Assembly (NCBI GenBank): GCA_040401995.1
Contig: JBBANM010000004.1
Coordinates: 1-64,000, forward strand
DNA: 64,000 nt
Reading direction: 5' to 3'
Source: Haliscomenobacter sp040401995
GTDB taxonomy: Bacteria; Bacteroidota; Bacteroidia; Chitinophagales; Saprospiraceae
The translations under genes and the position numbers were made by a program. Of the stretch, positions 42,398-51,033 are shown in pieces. Numbering within the stretch: position 1 is the stretch's first letter; each line of letters begins with the position of its first letter. Under the pieces are notes generated by a model. It worked only from the letters and a program-made list of their open reading frames with translations. It searched no databases and had not been told where the DNA came from.

Positions 42398-44138
42398 GGA
42401 GTTGAAATTCTTTACTGCGAAAAACCTGATCAAATAAAGGATTTTTTTGCAGCGATTTCCAATTGCCATCAGCGACAATCTGGCCATCGTCCATAAAAAT
42501 CAAACGATCACATTGCGCGGCCAAAACGGGATCATTGGACACTGCGAGCAGGGTCCAAGGCTGATCTTGACGTGTAAGGAAATGGGCAATAAAATCGCGG
42601 TCTTTGGATTCTAAATTAGTTAAAAAATCTTCCACCAACAACAAACGCGGTCTATCAATCACCGCACGTGCCAGGATCAATTTGGTGCGTACGGTACGGG
42701 GGATGTTGCGCCCTTCTGGCAAAAGCAAAGTTTGATACCCTTCGGGCAACCCGCGGATAAAAGCCGCTACGCCCAGCTCTTCAGCAATCTCTACCACTCT
42801 GGAAAGTGGCAATTCTGGATTCCCGAGGGTGATGTTTTCCAATATACTACCTCGGAAAATATTGATGTCGTCAAAACAATCGCCAATATGCCCGCGGAGG
42901 CTGCATAAATCCAAGCTTTTTAACGGAAAACCATTGTAGCTGATGGTGCCTTCATAATCGCCAAAAATGCTGGCAATCAAATGCAACAAAGTAGTTTTTC
43001 CAGCACTTTGGCTACCCGATAAACAAATACGTTGACCCGGTTCAATATCCAATGTAATGCCCCGAACAATGTGTTGATCGGCATCCTTGAACTTGAACGT
43101 TAAGTTATCCACTTGCACTTTCAAAGGTTTACCAGTGTCGATTTGCTCAAAACGTACGCCGTCTTCTTTTTCGATGGGCAAATCAGTTACTACACCCAAT
43201 TTGTCCAAAGCGGTCAAAACATCGTAAATCGTCTCCATCGTCATGATCACCTTTTCGGTAGACCCAATAACCAGGATCACCACAATTTCTGCAGCAACAA
43301 ATTGACCGATGTTGATCTGGTTATCAAGCACCAGAATGCTCCCCAAAGCCATCAAGGCGGCAGTAACTACTACTTTAAAGGCGACAATCGTAGCAAATTG
43401 AAACTTCAAGACCCGAAAATGCGCGCCTCTACTGTCAAGGTATTTGGAGACCAAACCATCGGTACGCCGCAGTGGGTAGGGGGTGAACCCTGCCATTTTA
43501 AAGGAAGGCAACGAGCGGGCGATTTCTTCCAGCCAGTGCGCTACTTCGTACTTATACTTAGATTCTTCCAGACTGGTTTGCAAACCCAATGGCCCTGAAG
43601 CCCGGTATACGAGGTACAATACCAACCCCAGGAAAAGTCCAAAAAAAGCAAAAAACGGGTGATAAAACGATATCAGGATCATGCCGAAGATGATATTGAA
43701 CACCGCTTCCGAAAAATCGATTAAGATTTTGGGCATACCTTTTTGTACATTAAGTGTATCAAAAAAACGGTTGACCAATTCAGGTGGGTAATATCCTGCC
43801 AAAGAATCCAGCTTCAAACGCGGAATGCGGTAAGCAAAATCAAAGGAGCTCCGCACAAAAATACGGCGCTGAATGGTTTCGGTAATAGCGATCTGCATGA
43901 TCTTTAGAATCCCCGATAGCGCAGTTCCGATGGTTACGACTGTGATCAATACCACCAAAGAAGTGGAAAAACCGCCGCCAGCAATCATACCAATGATGGC
44001 CTGTACGCCCAAAGGCAATACTAGACCGATTAATCCAGCAAAAATAGCATTGAGATAAATGTACCCGATATCTTTACGATCCATCTGCAGCAGACCAAAA
44101 AATCGGGTAAGCGGGTGAATGTCCGAGTGTCCGGCCAT
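42390..44138 (-). CDS. ABC exporter, fused membrane and ATPase domain, atypical ATPase motifs
   Basis: 582 residues. Six-helix membrane domain at about 25-320. No C39 peptidase or CLD domain at the N terminus. ATPase domain from about 340: Walker A is intact (GSQSAGKTT), but the Q-loop reads GDCFDDINIFRG without Gln, the signature reads EGRNIPRTVRTKL in place of LSGGQ, Walker B is LLLVEDF with Asp and Glu in the wrong order for LDE, and the switch His is Ser/Asn (AVSNDPV). It is first in an operon with HlyD and TolC. Cargo unknown; no small precursor gene is adjacent. Confidence 0.9.
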   Translation of the reverse strand: MAGHSDIHPLTRFFGLLQMDRKDIGYIYLNAIFAGLIGLVLPLGVQAIIGMIAGGGFSTSLVVLITVVTIGTALSGILKIMQIAITETIQRRIFVRSSFDFAYRIPRLKLDSLAGYYPPELVNRFFDTLNVQKGMPKILIDFSEAVFNIIFGMILISFYHPFFAFFGLFLGLVLYLVYRASGPLGLQTSLEESKYKYEVAHWLEEIARSLPSFKMAGFTPYPLRRTDGLVSKYLDSRGAHFRVLKFQFATIVAFKVVVTAALMALGSILVLDNQINIGQFVAAEIVVILVIGSTEKVIMTMETIYDVLTALDKLGVVTDLPIEKEDGVRFEQIDTGKPLKVQVDNLTFKFKDADQHIVRGITLDIEPGQRICLSGSQSAGKTTLLHLIASIFGDYEGTISYNGFPLKSLDLCSLRGHIGDCFDDINIFRGSILENITLGNPELPLSRVVEIAEELGVAAFIRGLPEGYQTLLLPEGRNIPRTVRTKLILARAVIDRPRLLLVEDFLTNLESKDRDFIAHFLTRQDQPWTLLAVSNDPVLAAQCDRLIFMDDGQIVADGNWKSLQKNPLFDQVFRSKEFQLHA

Positions 44139-44275
44139 AGAAAATACGATGTTTTAAGTAAATTGTGGATGGAATGGAAATACAAAAAAACAGGCCAAGT
44201 TGAAAATAGTTCGACCATTGACCTAAATAGCATAACTACCGGGCAAATTTAAGCAATAAAGCCTTATTGATCAAG

Positions 44276-44809
44276 CTAGCTGAGAATATCGGTCAGTTGA
44301 TCGGCTACATAAATGGTTTTGACCTGTTCCTGTAACTTCTGGCGTGCACTAAATATACGACTTTTAACCGTTCCAATCGGTAGACCGAGTTCCTGGGCAA
44401 TTTCTTCATATTTGAACCCCCGAAAATGGAGCAGAAACGGGACGCGCATCCAGGCTTCAAGTGATTCGATGGATTTTTGAAGTTCCTCCATGGTTACTTG
44501 CGATTCGCCCAGATTATTTACAGTTTGATGCCCGGAATCCAGCAAATAATCATTCTCTGAAGTGTCATTGAAAGTCTGGCGACGCTTACGTTTGCGATAG
44601 TCGTTAATAAAGGAATTACGCATAATGGTCATCAACCAAGCGCGTAAATTCGTCTGGGGTTCATAGCGGTCGCGGTGTTTGAAAGCTTTATAAGCGGTCT
44701 CTTGCACCAAATCTTGCGCTGATTCCCTATCTTTCGTCAAATTCAATGCAAATGCAAACAGCGTCATTTTCAAGCGATCAAATTGAGCTACAAACTCTAA
44801 GTTAGACAT
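44276..44809 (-). CDS. ECF-family RNA polymerase sigma factor
   Basis: 177 residues from ATG 44809. Region 2 (RLKMTLFAFALNLTKDRESAQDLVQETAYKAF-type pattern, with LRAWLMTIMRNSFINDYRK) and region 4 (YEEIAQELGLPIGTVKSRIFSARQKL) are intact; the linker is short as in ECF sigmas. No anti-sigma factor is in the window, so control is unknown. A palindrome and a -7-like box lie just upstream. The gene is divergent from xerD. Confidence 0.92.
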   Translation of the reverse strand: MSNLEFVAQFDRLKMTLFAFALNLTKDRESAQDLVQETAYKAFKHRDRYEPQTNLRAWLMTIMRNSFINDYRKRKRRQTFNDTSENDYLLDSGHQTVNNLGESQVTMEELQKSIESLEAWMRVPFLLHFRGFKYEEIAQELGLPIGTVKSRIFSARQKLQEQVKTIYVADQLTDILS

Positions 44810-44831
44810 AAAACAAGTTTTACTAATTAAA

Positions 44832-44859
44832 ATGATAGCAATACTATCATACAAATATA
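44832..44859 (-). promoter_or_regulatory. Promoter and operator-like palindrome of the ECF sigma gene
   Basis: On the minus strand TATATTTG (44859-44852) matches the Bacteroidota -7 box TAnnTTTG, 43 bp before the start codon. Directly downstream lies ATGATAGCAATACTATCAT (44832-44850), whose 7-bp arms ATGATAG/CTATCAT would cover the transcription start. No -33 box is clear. Suggests repression at the start site. Confidence 0.45.
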
Positions 44860-44920
44860 CAACACTTTTTGCGTGCTGGAAGTTTTATTGTTTAATCTTT
44901 TTTGAAAAAAATTAAACAAA

Positions 44921-45904
44921 TTGCAACGCATTAGCGAAATCTGCCAAAAACTACATCAATTGACTACCTATCACTGGCAATCCTGGCTCAACGGTTTTAA
45001 AGCATACTTGCTGCTGGAACGCAGCTTGTCTGCCAATACCATCGAGGCTTACTTGCGCGATATCGGCAAGCTGGCGGAGTACCTACAGCTGCTGGGACAA
45101 AACGAGGGGCCGGCACAAGTCAGCAGCCAAAACTTACAAGCCTTTTTAAGTTATCTGTATGATATGGGGTTGGGTGCTCGGTCGCAATCGCGTTTGCTTT
45201 CCGCGCTAAAAACTTTTTACAAATACCTATTGCTGGAAGATGTGATCAAGGAAAACCCTTGTGAATTGCTGGAGGGACCTAAGCTGGGGCGGGCACTGCC
45301 TTCAGTATTAAGCTATACTGAAATCCAAGCCATTCTTGAGGGTATTGACTTGAGTTTGCCGCAGGGGCCCCGCAATCGCGCCATGCTGGAAACGCTTTAT
45401 GCCAGCGGGTTGAGGGTAAGTGAGTTGTGCGATCTGCGCATTACCAATTTATTTCTCGATATCGGTTTCGTCAAAGTAGTAGGTAAGGGCAACCGCGAGC
45501 GCATTGTCCCCATTGGCGAAGATGCCATTAAACACCTTCAAATTTACCTGCAGGAAGTGCGTCCAAAACTTCCTGAGATTCAGAAAGGCCATGAAAACAT
45601 CGTTTTTTTGAATCGTCGGGGAAAAAAACTCACCCGAGTGATGGTTTTTTTGATTGTAAAAGAAGCTGTAGCCCAAGCCGGGATTGATAAAGTGGTGAGT
45701 CCGCATACTTTTCGGCATTCATTTGCCACTCATTTGCTGGAAGGCGGCGCCGATCTCAAAGCCATTCAAGACATGCTGGGTCACGAATCCATCCTGACTA
45801 CCGAAATCTATACTCATTTGGATCGGGAATATTTGCGTTCTACCATTTTGAATTTTCATCCGCGCAATCGGCCGCAGGCGCACACCGACGATTTTTCAGA
45901 TTAG
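44921..45904 (+). CDS. xerD: Tyrosine recombinase XerD
   Basis: 327 residues; the start is TTG at 44921. N-terminal SAM-like core-binding domain (YLLLERSLSANTIEAYLRDI), then the catalytic domain with all residues: Arg in SGLRVSELCD, Lys in VVGKGNRER, HTFRHSFATH, His in LGHESI and Tyr in EIYTHLD. This is the chromosome-dimer-resolving XerD type, not an integron or phage integrase, since no mobile element borders or attachment site are seen. cysQ follows after 28 bp. Confidence 0.9.
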   Translation: MQRISEICQKLHQLTTYHWQSWLNGFKAYLLLERSLSANTIEAYLRDIGKLAEYLQLLGQNEGPAQVSSQNLQAFLSYLYDMGLGARSQSRLLSALKTFYKYLLLEDVIKENPCELLEGPKLGRALPSVLSYTEIQAILEGIDLSLPQGPRNRAMLETLYASGLRVSELCDLRITNLFLDIGFVKVVGKGNRERIVPIGEDAIKHLQIYLQEVRPKLPEIQKGHENIVFLNRRGKKLTRVMVFLIVKEAVAQAGIDKVVSPHTFRHSFATHLLEGGADLKAIQDMLGHESILTTEIYTHLDREYLRSTILNFHPRNRPQAHTDDFSD

Positions 45905-45932
45905 GGATTGTTTTAAAAAAAATATAAGCCGT

Positions 45933-46718
45933 ATGGCCATCGAAGAACTTATTCCACTATTGCTCTCTATTGCTCGTAAAGCGGGAGCAGCGATTATGGA
46001 CGTATATGAACAGGAAGCCCATTTTCAGGTGGAGCACAAAAAAGACGATTCACCGCTAACCGTTGCCGACCGGCGTGCCAATGATATCATCTGTGCAGGG
46101 CTGGCACAATTGCCGCTCATTTTTCCCATTGTTTCTGAGGAAAATCAAGAGATCCCTTACGCTGAGCGCCAACATTTCGACTACCATTGGCTGGTGGATC
46201 CGCTTGATGGCACCAAAGAATTCATTTCCCGCAACGGTGATTTTGCCGTTAATATCGCTTTGATTCATCGCAATCGGGCCGTGCTTGGCGTAGTATTGCT
46301 GCCCGTTACTGGCGAGCTGTATTGGGCGGTGCAAGGCCAGGGCGCTTACCTGGACAGCGCATCTGGGCCAAAAAAATTGCAAGCCCGTACTTTCCGTATG
46401 AGCGATCCGGGTTTGGTAGTGCTTTGCTCGCGCTCGCACATGAACTCTGCTACCGAAGAATTTATAAGCAAGCTTACTGATCCGGTGCTGATTTCGCGAG
46501 GTAGTTCACTTAAATTTTTGCTGTTAGCCACTGGTGGTGCGCACCTGTATCCGCGCTTAGGGCCAACGATGGAGTGGGACACCGGCGCTCCGCACATCAT
46601 TCTGGAAGAAGCTGGCGGAACGGTCATTGCTGAGGATACTCAGCAAGATTTACAATACAATAAGGAAAATCTGCGCAATCCGAGTTTTGTGGCCTATGCA
46701 ACATTACAACCCGATTGA
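45933..46718 (+). CDS. cysQ: 3'(2'),5'-bisphosphate nucleotidase
   Basis: 261-residue inositol monophosphatase-superfamily enzyme that removes the 3'-phosphate of PAP in sulfate assimilation. Motifs: IFPIVSEENQEIP (metal Glu), HWLVDPLDGTKEFISRNGDF (metal Asp-x-Leu-Asp-Gly-Thr) and the C-terminal GPTMEWDTGAPH. ATG 45933 with a purine-rich leader. It is between xerD and the unknown lipoprotein gene, whose preferred start is 25 bp downstream. Confidence 0.93.
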   Translation: MAIEELIPLLLSIARKAGAAIMDVYEQEAHFQVEHKKDDSPLTVADRRANDIICAGLAQLPLIFPIVSEENQEIPYAERQHFDYHWLVDPLDGTKEFISRNGDFAVNIALIHRNRAVLGVVLLPVTGELYWAVQGQGAYLDSASGPKKLQARTFRMSDPGLVVLCSRSHMNSATEEFISKLTDPVLISRGSSLKFLLLATGGAHLYPRLGPTMEWDTGAPHIILEEAGGTVIAEDTQQDLQYNKENLRNPSFVAYATLQPD

Positions 46719-46743
46719 AAAATTGGTTTTCAAATTCCGTTTT

Positions 46744-47772
46744 ATGCGCTTAATCATTTTTGTCCTTTTACTTTGTATATCCTTTAGCTGCGCCGATGAC
46801 CACGCTTCTACTTCGGTAACGCGCTCCTTTTACTATTGGAAAGGGAACTACCGCTGGTCGCCTTGGGTGCAAAAAACCTGTAGCGAATTGGGCGTTCAAC
46901 GCTTGTACCTGCGTTTTTTTGAGATCCGCCCAAATAACGTGGGACTACCCGTTTTTGCAGCGCCTGTTAAGATCGATTTTACGGGTATGCCGGCTCAGGT
47001 AGAAGTGGTGCCAACCATTTTTGTCTTTCAAACCCTTTTTCATAAATTATCACCGGAGGACAATAAAGCTTTGGCGAAAAACACAATTGCTGCTATTCAA
47101 CAACAGGCGGCAGGACGCCCTTTTCACGCCCTACAAATTGATTGCGACTGGACGCAGCGCAGCAAAGTCGGCTATTTTGAGTTTTTGCGGAATCTAAAAA
47201 CGGCCTTACCGGAGGTGGAACTCAGCGCCACCATTCGTCTGCATCAAATCACCTATCGCTCGGAAACGGGTATCCCGCCAGTTGATCGGGGCATGCTGAT
47301 GCTCTATAATTTGAGTGACCCTATGCAATATCAGACCACTAATTCGATTTTTGATGCCCAAGAAGCAAAAAGATACCTCCGTCGGCAAGCGGTGTACCCT
47401 AAACCTTTGGATTTAGCGCTACCGCTTTTTTCCTGGGGATTACAATTTCGCGGCGGCAGGTTTCAAGGTTTTTTGCGCGATCAAAATCGGGAAACCCTGG
47501 ATGCATTGACTTTTTTGGCACACACATCACAAAAAAATATTTATCGTGTGAAGGTTGACACCGTGTTTCAGGATCTGTATCTTCGGCCTGGCGATCGGGT
47601 GCGACTAGAAAGCGTCTCTAACCAAGACCTAGAAAAAGCAATCGATTTAGCAAAAGGTGTTTTCTCTCCTCAAAATACCCGAGCATTGGCCTTTTTTCAA
47701 TTGGATTCATTTACCCTAGCATCGTTTTCACATGAACATCTGGAAAAAATATTTCATCGGTTGCACCGTTAG
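46744..47772 (+). CDS. Unknown lipoprotein, paralogue 1 (QIDCDWT family)
   Basis: 342 residues from ATG 46744. Lipobox-like end of the leader FVLLLCISFSC. Blocks shared with the gene at 53610: FYYWK near the N terminus, QRLYLRFFE, VPTIFVF, LQIDCDWTQ (about 140), TIRLHQI, GIPPVDRG, PLDLALPLFSWG and GDRVRLE. The alternation suggests a TIM-barrel-like enzyme with the Asp of QIDCDWT in an active-site-like position, but I do not recognise the family. It overlaps the next large gene by 41 bp, so the pair is coupled. Confidence 0.75.
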   Translation: MRLIIFVLLLCISFSCADDHASTSVTRSFYYWKGNYRWSPWVQKTCSELGVQRLYLRFFEIRPNNVGLPVFAAPVKIDFTGMPAQVEVVPTIFVFQTLFHKLSPEDNKALAKNTIAAIQQQAAGRPFHALQIDCDWTQRSKVGYFEFLRNLKTALPEVELSATIRLHQITYRSETGIPPVDRGMLMLYNLSDPMQYQTTNSIFDAQEAKRYLRRQAVYPKPLDLALPLFSWGLQFRGGRFQGFLRDQNRETLDALTFLAHTSQKNIYRVKVDTVFQDLYLRPGDRVRLESVSNQDLEKAIDLAKGVFSPQNTRALAFFQLDSFTLASFSHEHLEKIFHRLHR

Positions 47773-50320
47773 TTTGGCTCTCCTTTTATTACCGCTCAAG
47801 TCTTTTGAGTGTAGCGATTACAATGTAGAAGGTTGGCGTTTTTGGCTTTTTCAGCCTAATGTGGCGGGAGTTACCGCTTTGTTGCCTTTTACCTACACGG
47901 CAGATCTTTTTTACGGTTACACCTGGGCGGCAGATACCACCAATCAGCTGGCCAATGCCCAGGAATGGCAAGCCGTTTTAGGCGCTAAAGTGAGTGTGGA
48001 AGATGTGTATCGGGTACTTTACAAACTCACCCCGAATGATATTTTGCGTGGCAAATACGGCAAAAACAACAGCATGATCGCGGCTTTGAAATTGCCCGAA
48101 AACGCTAGCTTGGCGACTTATTTTCAATATGCAAAATTGTGCGAAAGAACCTTCGCTAGCACCATTGTACCGGCCAAATTAATCGAGGTACGACAAAAAG
48201 GCTATACGCTCTTTGATCAGGCTACCTCGCCATTTGTAAAACAGCGGGCGGCTTACCAAATTTTAAAATTGAGCGGCTATCTGGGTGATCTGGCCACCAT
48301 GAAAACGCAGATGGATTACCTGCAAAAAAACGCAGCGCCGGATGCTTGGGTGCAAGACATGGCCTTCTACAATTATGCCATTGCCCAAAAGGCTCCAGAA
48401 AGCAATTATTGGCTCGCGATGGCTTTTGATAAGTGCCGCTGGAACAAGCAATACCTGATTCAGTTGTTTGACCCTAAGCAATTGGCAGCAGCGCAAAAAC
48501 TGGCCAAAGACAACAAGGAACGCGCCATTTTGGAAACCGCTGCCGCCATCAACTATCCCGGACGGGCGTTGGATCGCCTAAAAAAAGTGTACGATCTGAA
48601 CCCCAGCTATCCGGCGCTATCGCTATTGTTGACCCGTGAAGTCAACAAATTAGAAAACTGGCTGCTTACTCAAAAACTAAGCGGTTCGCCCGGTCATTTT
48701 GAGCAATCTTACGAGGAAGCAGAAAAAGCTGATTTAGCGGTACAATTAAAAGCCGATTTGCAATACCTACATGAGTTGGATGCTTTTGTGCAAAAAGCTT
48801 TAAGCGACGGCAAAATAACCGATGCCCCTTTTTGGCGACTTTCCTCGGCCCACTTGATGCTGATTGACGGTAATTTTGCCAAAACCCGTCAACAATTGAA
48901 GCAAATTCCCAACCCGGATCAACTGCCGGTACGCTTGCAAGCACAGGTACGCATTACGCAACTGCTAGCGGATGTGCTGGAAAAAAGCGCCATCGCTGCC
49001 AGCACCGAGAATCAAATTCCATCTTTATTTGATTTTTTGGCGCAACACAAAACGGAAATCCTCGATAGTGAAACCCTACAATCGCAATTGGCTTTGTTTT
49101 TGTCAGATGCCTTTATTCAACGCGGACAAGTAGCCAAAGGGGTATTGTTGCTTAGTAAAACCCGGCAGGAATGGTCGGGCAAATTTGGCAATCGCGTTTT
49201 TTACCTCAAAATGCTAGATTGTGCCAAGCCAGCTGATTACGACAAAACAATTGCGTTGTTGACCGATAAAAAAAATAACTCCAAATTCGCAGTTTGGCTA
49301 CGCAGCAACCCGATTCCAGCCAATTACACCCCATGGGATTATGGCGATTGGGACGATCAAAGCGGGAAGTTCATTCCCCGTAAAGTTACTGGCGCGCAAT
49401 GGGATTTAGAAAAAATAAAGGAATTCAAAGCTCGCTACTACATTTGGAATGATCAATTGGATAGTGCTTACACCGTATTGCAAACTATACCCGATGCTTA
49501 CTGGGCCAATCAAACGCCGGCCAACTTGGGCATTACCCAGAATCCTTTTTCGGTAGGTTTGGCGCTCCCTGGTATTTCTTTAACCGAAGAAAACGACGGA
49601 TTTGACCGCAACCAAACCAAATTCATCCGTCAATTGATTGAATTGCGCTTGCAAGCAGAAAAAGAAACCAATCCAGATAAAAAACAAGCAGCGTATTTGT
49701 TGTTAGGGAATGCTTATTTCAATCTTTCATGGTTGGGACGCTGGTGGTCGGTATACCATACCCAGCGCAGTTCAGCCGAGTTTGTCGACATCCGTCAAGC
49801 AGCGGCGCCTGCTTCCTCAGAAACTGGATTCAACAACATCATGCAAAAGGTATGGCCCTTTGGATTGGTACTGATCGGCTTTGTTGGCGCATTGCAATTC
49901 AAAAAACGCCGTGGAAGTTGGTTGATGGTATCGATGTTGTTTTTGGCCTTGGTCTTGTGGAATTGCAAACGCGCTGGCGACAATAGAATGATAAGTGGTA
50001 TTTCCATCCCCGCTAATTTTAATGCCGCGTATTATGGTTGCGACCGCGCCAAGGCGTATTACGACAAAGCAATCTCGGCTAATCCAAGAAGTGAAAACGC
50101 AATTGCCGCTGCGTATATGGCCGGGTTGTGCCAGAAGGCGCATACCTTGTACATGTATCAGCAATCTCATCCGAAAGATTACGTATACGAAGACGATGTG
50201 AACGAAAAAGTGACTTTCCGACCCAATTCATTTTTGGCCAAATTACCAAAGGATTTGCGGTTTGAATCAGGGGTGAGTTGTGCGTTGTTTTCGGATTTCT
50301 TGCAGGAGCATGGAAGATAA
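47732..50320 (+). CDS. Unknown large TPR-like exported protein, partner of the QIDCDWT lipoprotein
   Basis: 862 residues. Signal-like N terminus (MNIWKKYFIGCTVSLALLLLPLKSF) followed by ECSDYNVEGWRFWLF. The body is mostly helical repeats of TPR character (AAYQILKLSGYLGDLATMKTQM, LDRLKKVYDLNPSYPALS). Two membrane segments lie near residues 703-750 (KVWPFGLVLIGFVGALQF and WLMVSMLFLALVLWN), leaving a 110-residue tail with another helical repeat. Layout implies a periplasmic domain with a late membrane anchor. Starts 41 bp inside the lipoprotein gene. Function unknown. Confidence 0.78.
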   Translation: MNIWKKYFIGCTVSLALLLLPLKSFECSDYNVEGWRFWLFQPNVAGVTALLPFTYTADLFYGYTWAADTTNQLANAQEWQAVLGAKVSVEDVYRVLYKLTPNDILRGKYGKNNSMIAALKLPENASLATYFQYAKLCERTFASTIVPAKLIEVRQKGYTLFDQATSPFVKQRAAYQILKLSGYLGDLATMKTQMDYLQKNAAPDAWVQDMAFYNYAIAQKAPESNYWLAMAFDKCRWNKQYLIQLFDPKQLAAAQKLAKDNKERAILETAAAINYPGRALDRLKKVYDLNPSYPALSLLLTREVNKLENWLLTQKLSGSPGHFEQSYEEAEKADLAVQLKADLQYLHELDAFVQKALSDGKITDAPFWRLSSAHLMLIDGNFAKTRQQLKQIPNPDQLPVRLQAQVRITQLLADVLEKSAIAASTENQIPSLFDFLAQHKTEILDSETLQSQLALFLSDAFIQRGQVAKGVLLLSKTRQEWSGKFGNRVFYLKMLDCAKPADYDKTIALLTDKKNNSKFAVWLRSNPIPANYTPWDYGDWDDQSGKFIPRKVTGAQWDLEKIKEFKARYYIWNDQLDSAYTVLQTIPDAYWANQTPANLGITQNPFSVGLALPGISLTEENDGFDRNQTKFIRQLIELRLQAEKETNPDKKQAAYLLLGNAYFNLSWLGRWWSVYHTQRSSAEFVDIRQAAAPASSETGFNNIMQKVWPFGLVLIGFVGALQFKKRRGSWLMVSMLFLALVLWNCKRAGDNRMISGISIPANFNAAYYGCDRAKAYYDKAISANPRSENAIAAAYMAGLCQKAHTLYMYQQSHPKDYVYEDDVNEKVTFRPNSFLAKLPKDLRFESGVSCALFSDFLQEHGR

Positions 50321-50912
50321 ACCCACTCCAACTTTCTTCCCTACCCCTGCCGATTTTCGGGCGTGGTTGCAGGAACACCACGCCCAAAAATCGGAATTAT
50401 TGGTAGGGTTTTACAAAAAAGACTCTGGGATTCCCAGCATTACCTGGCCCGAATCGGTCGATCAAGCTTTGTGTTTTGGCTGGATTGACGGCGTGCGACG
50501 TAGTATCGACAATACCGCATATTCCATCCGGTTTACACCGCGCAAACCCAAAAGTATTTGGAGTGCAGTCAATATCAACCGAGTCGAAGAGTTGACGAAT
50601 TTAGGGTTGATGCAGCCAGCAGGATTGGCTGCTTTTGAAAAACGCGATGACGCTAAGTCAAAAATTTACGCTTACGAACAAAAAAATGTGCAGTTGAGCG
50701 AGGAGTTTGCGGCAATTTTTGAAGCCAATGCCGAGGCCTGGACTTTTTTTCAAACCCTACCACCCTCTTACCAACGCCCTGCTTTATGGTGGGTGATGAG
50801 CGCCAAACAGGAAGCTACCCAACGTAGTAGATTGGCAACGCTAATCGCCGACTCGACCTCTAGGAAAAGGATCAAACAACTGGATAGATCCGTCGATAAA
50901 AAGAAGGAGTAG
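50310..50912 (+). CDS. YdeI/OmpD-associated family protein
   Basis: 200 cytosolic residues. The family signature is clear: FRAWLQEHHAQKSELLVGFYKK, SITWPESVDQALCFGWIDGVRRSID and IRFTPRKPKSIWSAVNINRVEEL. Related proteins have been called bacteriocin-protection or OmpD-associated; biochemical role unknown. ATG 50310 has GGAG 3-6 bp upstream and overlaps the preceding stop by 11 bp, so it is read with the lipoprotein and TPR genes. Confidence 0.88.
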   Translation: MEDKPTPTFFPTPADFRAWLQEHHAQKSELLVGFYKKDSGIPSITWPESVDQALCFGWIDGVRRSIDNTAYSIRFTPRKPKSIWSAVNINRVEELTNLGLMQPAGLAAFEKRDDAKSKIYAYEQKNVQLSEEFAAIFEANAEAWTFFQTLPPSYQRPALWWVMSAKQEATQRSRLATLIADSTSRKRIKQLDRSVDKKKE

Positions 50913-51033
50913 AATGCCGATTTGCCACGCGAATTGCGGTAAATGCGCAGCATCGTAGAAGGTAATTTACCGTACACCGTCGTATATCTGTATTGTCCAC
51001 AAATCCTTATCTTTGTCCTAAACAAGCAATCGC

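Noticed and set aside
39585..44138. Bacteriocin or peptide secretion operon
   Set aside because: The ABC protein has no C39 peptidase domain and no small precursor with a double-glycine leader is nearby; export cargo is left open.
44921..45904. Tyrosine recombinase as integrase of a mobile island
   Set aside because: Sequence is housekeeping XerD; no tRNA target, direct repeats or cargo next to it.
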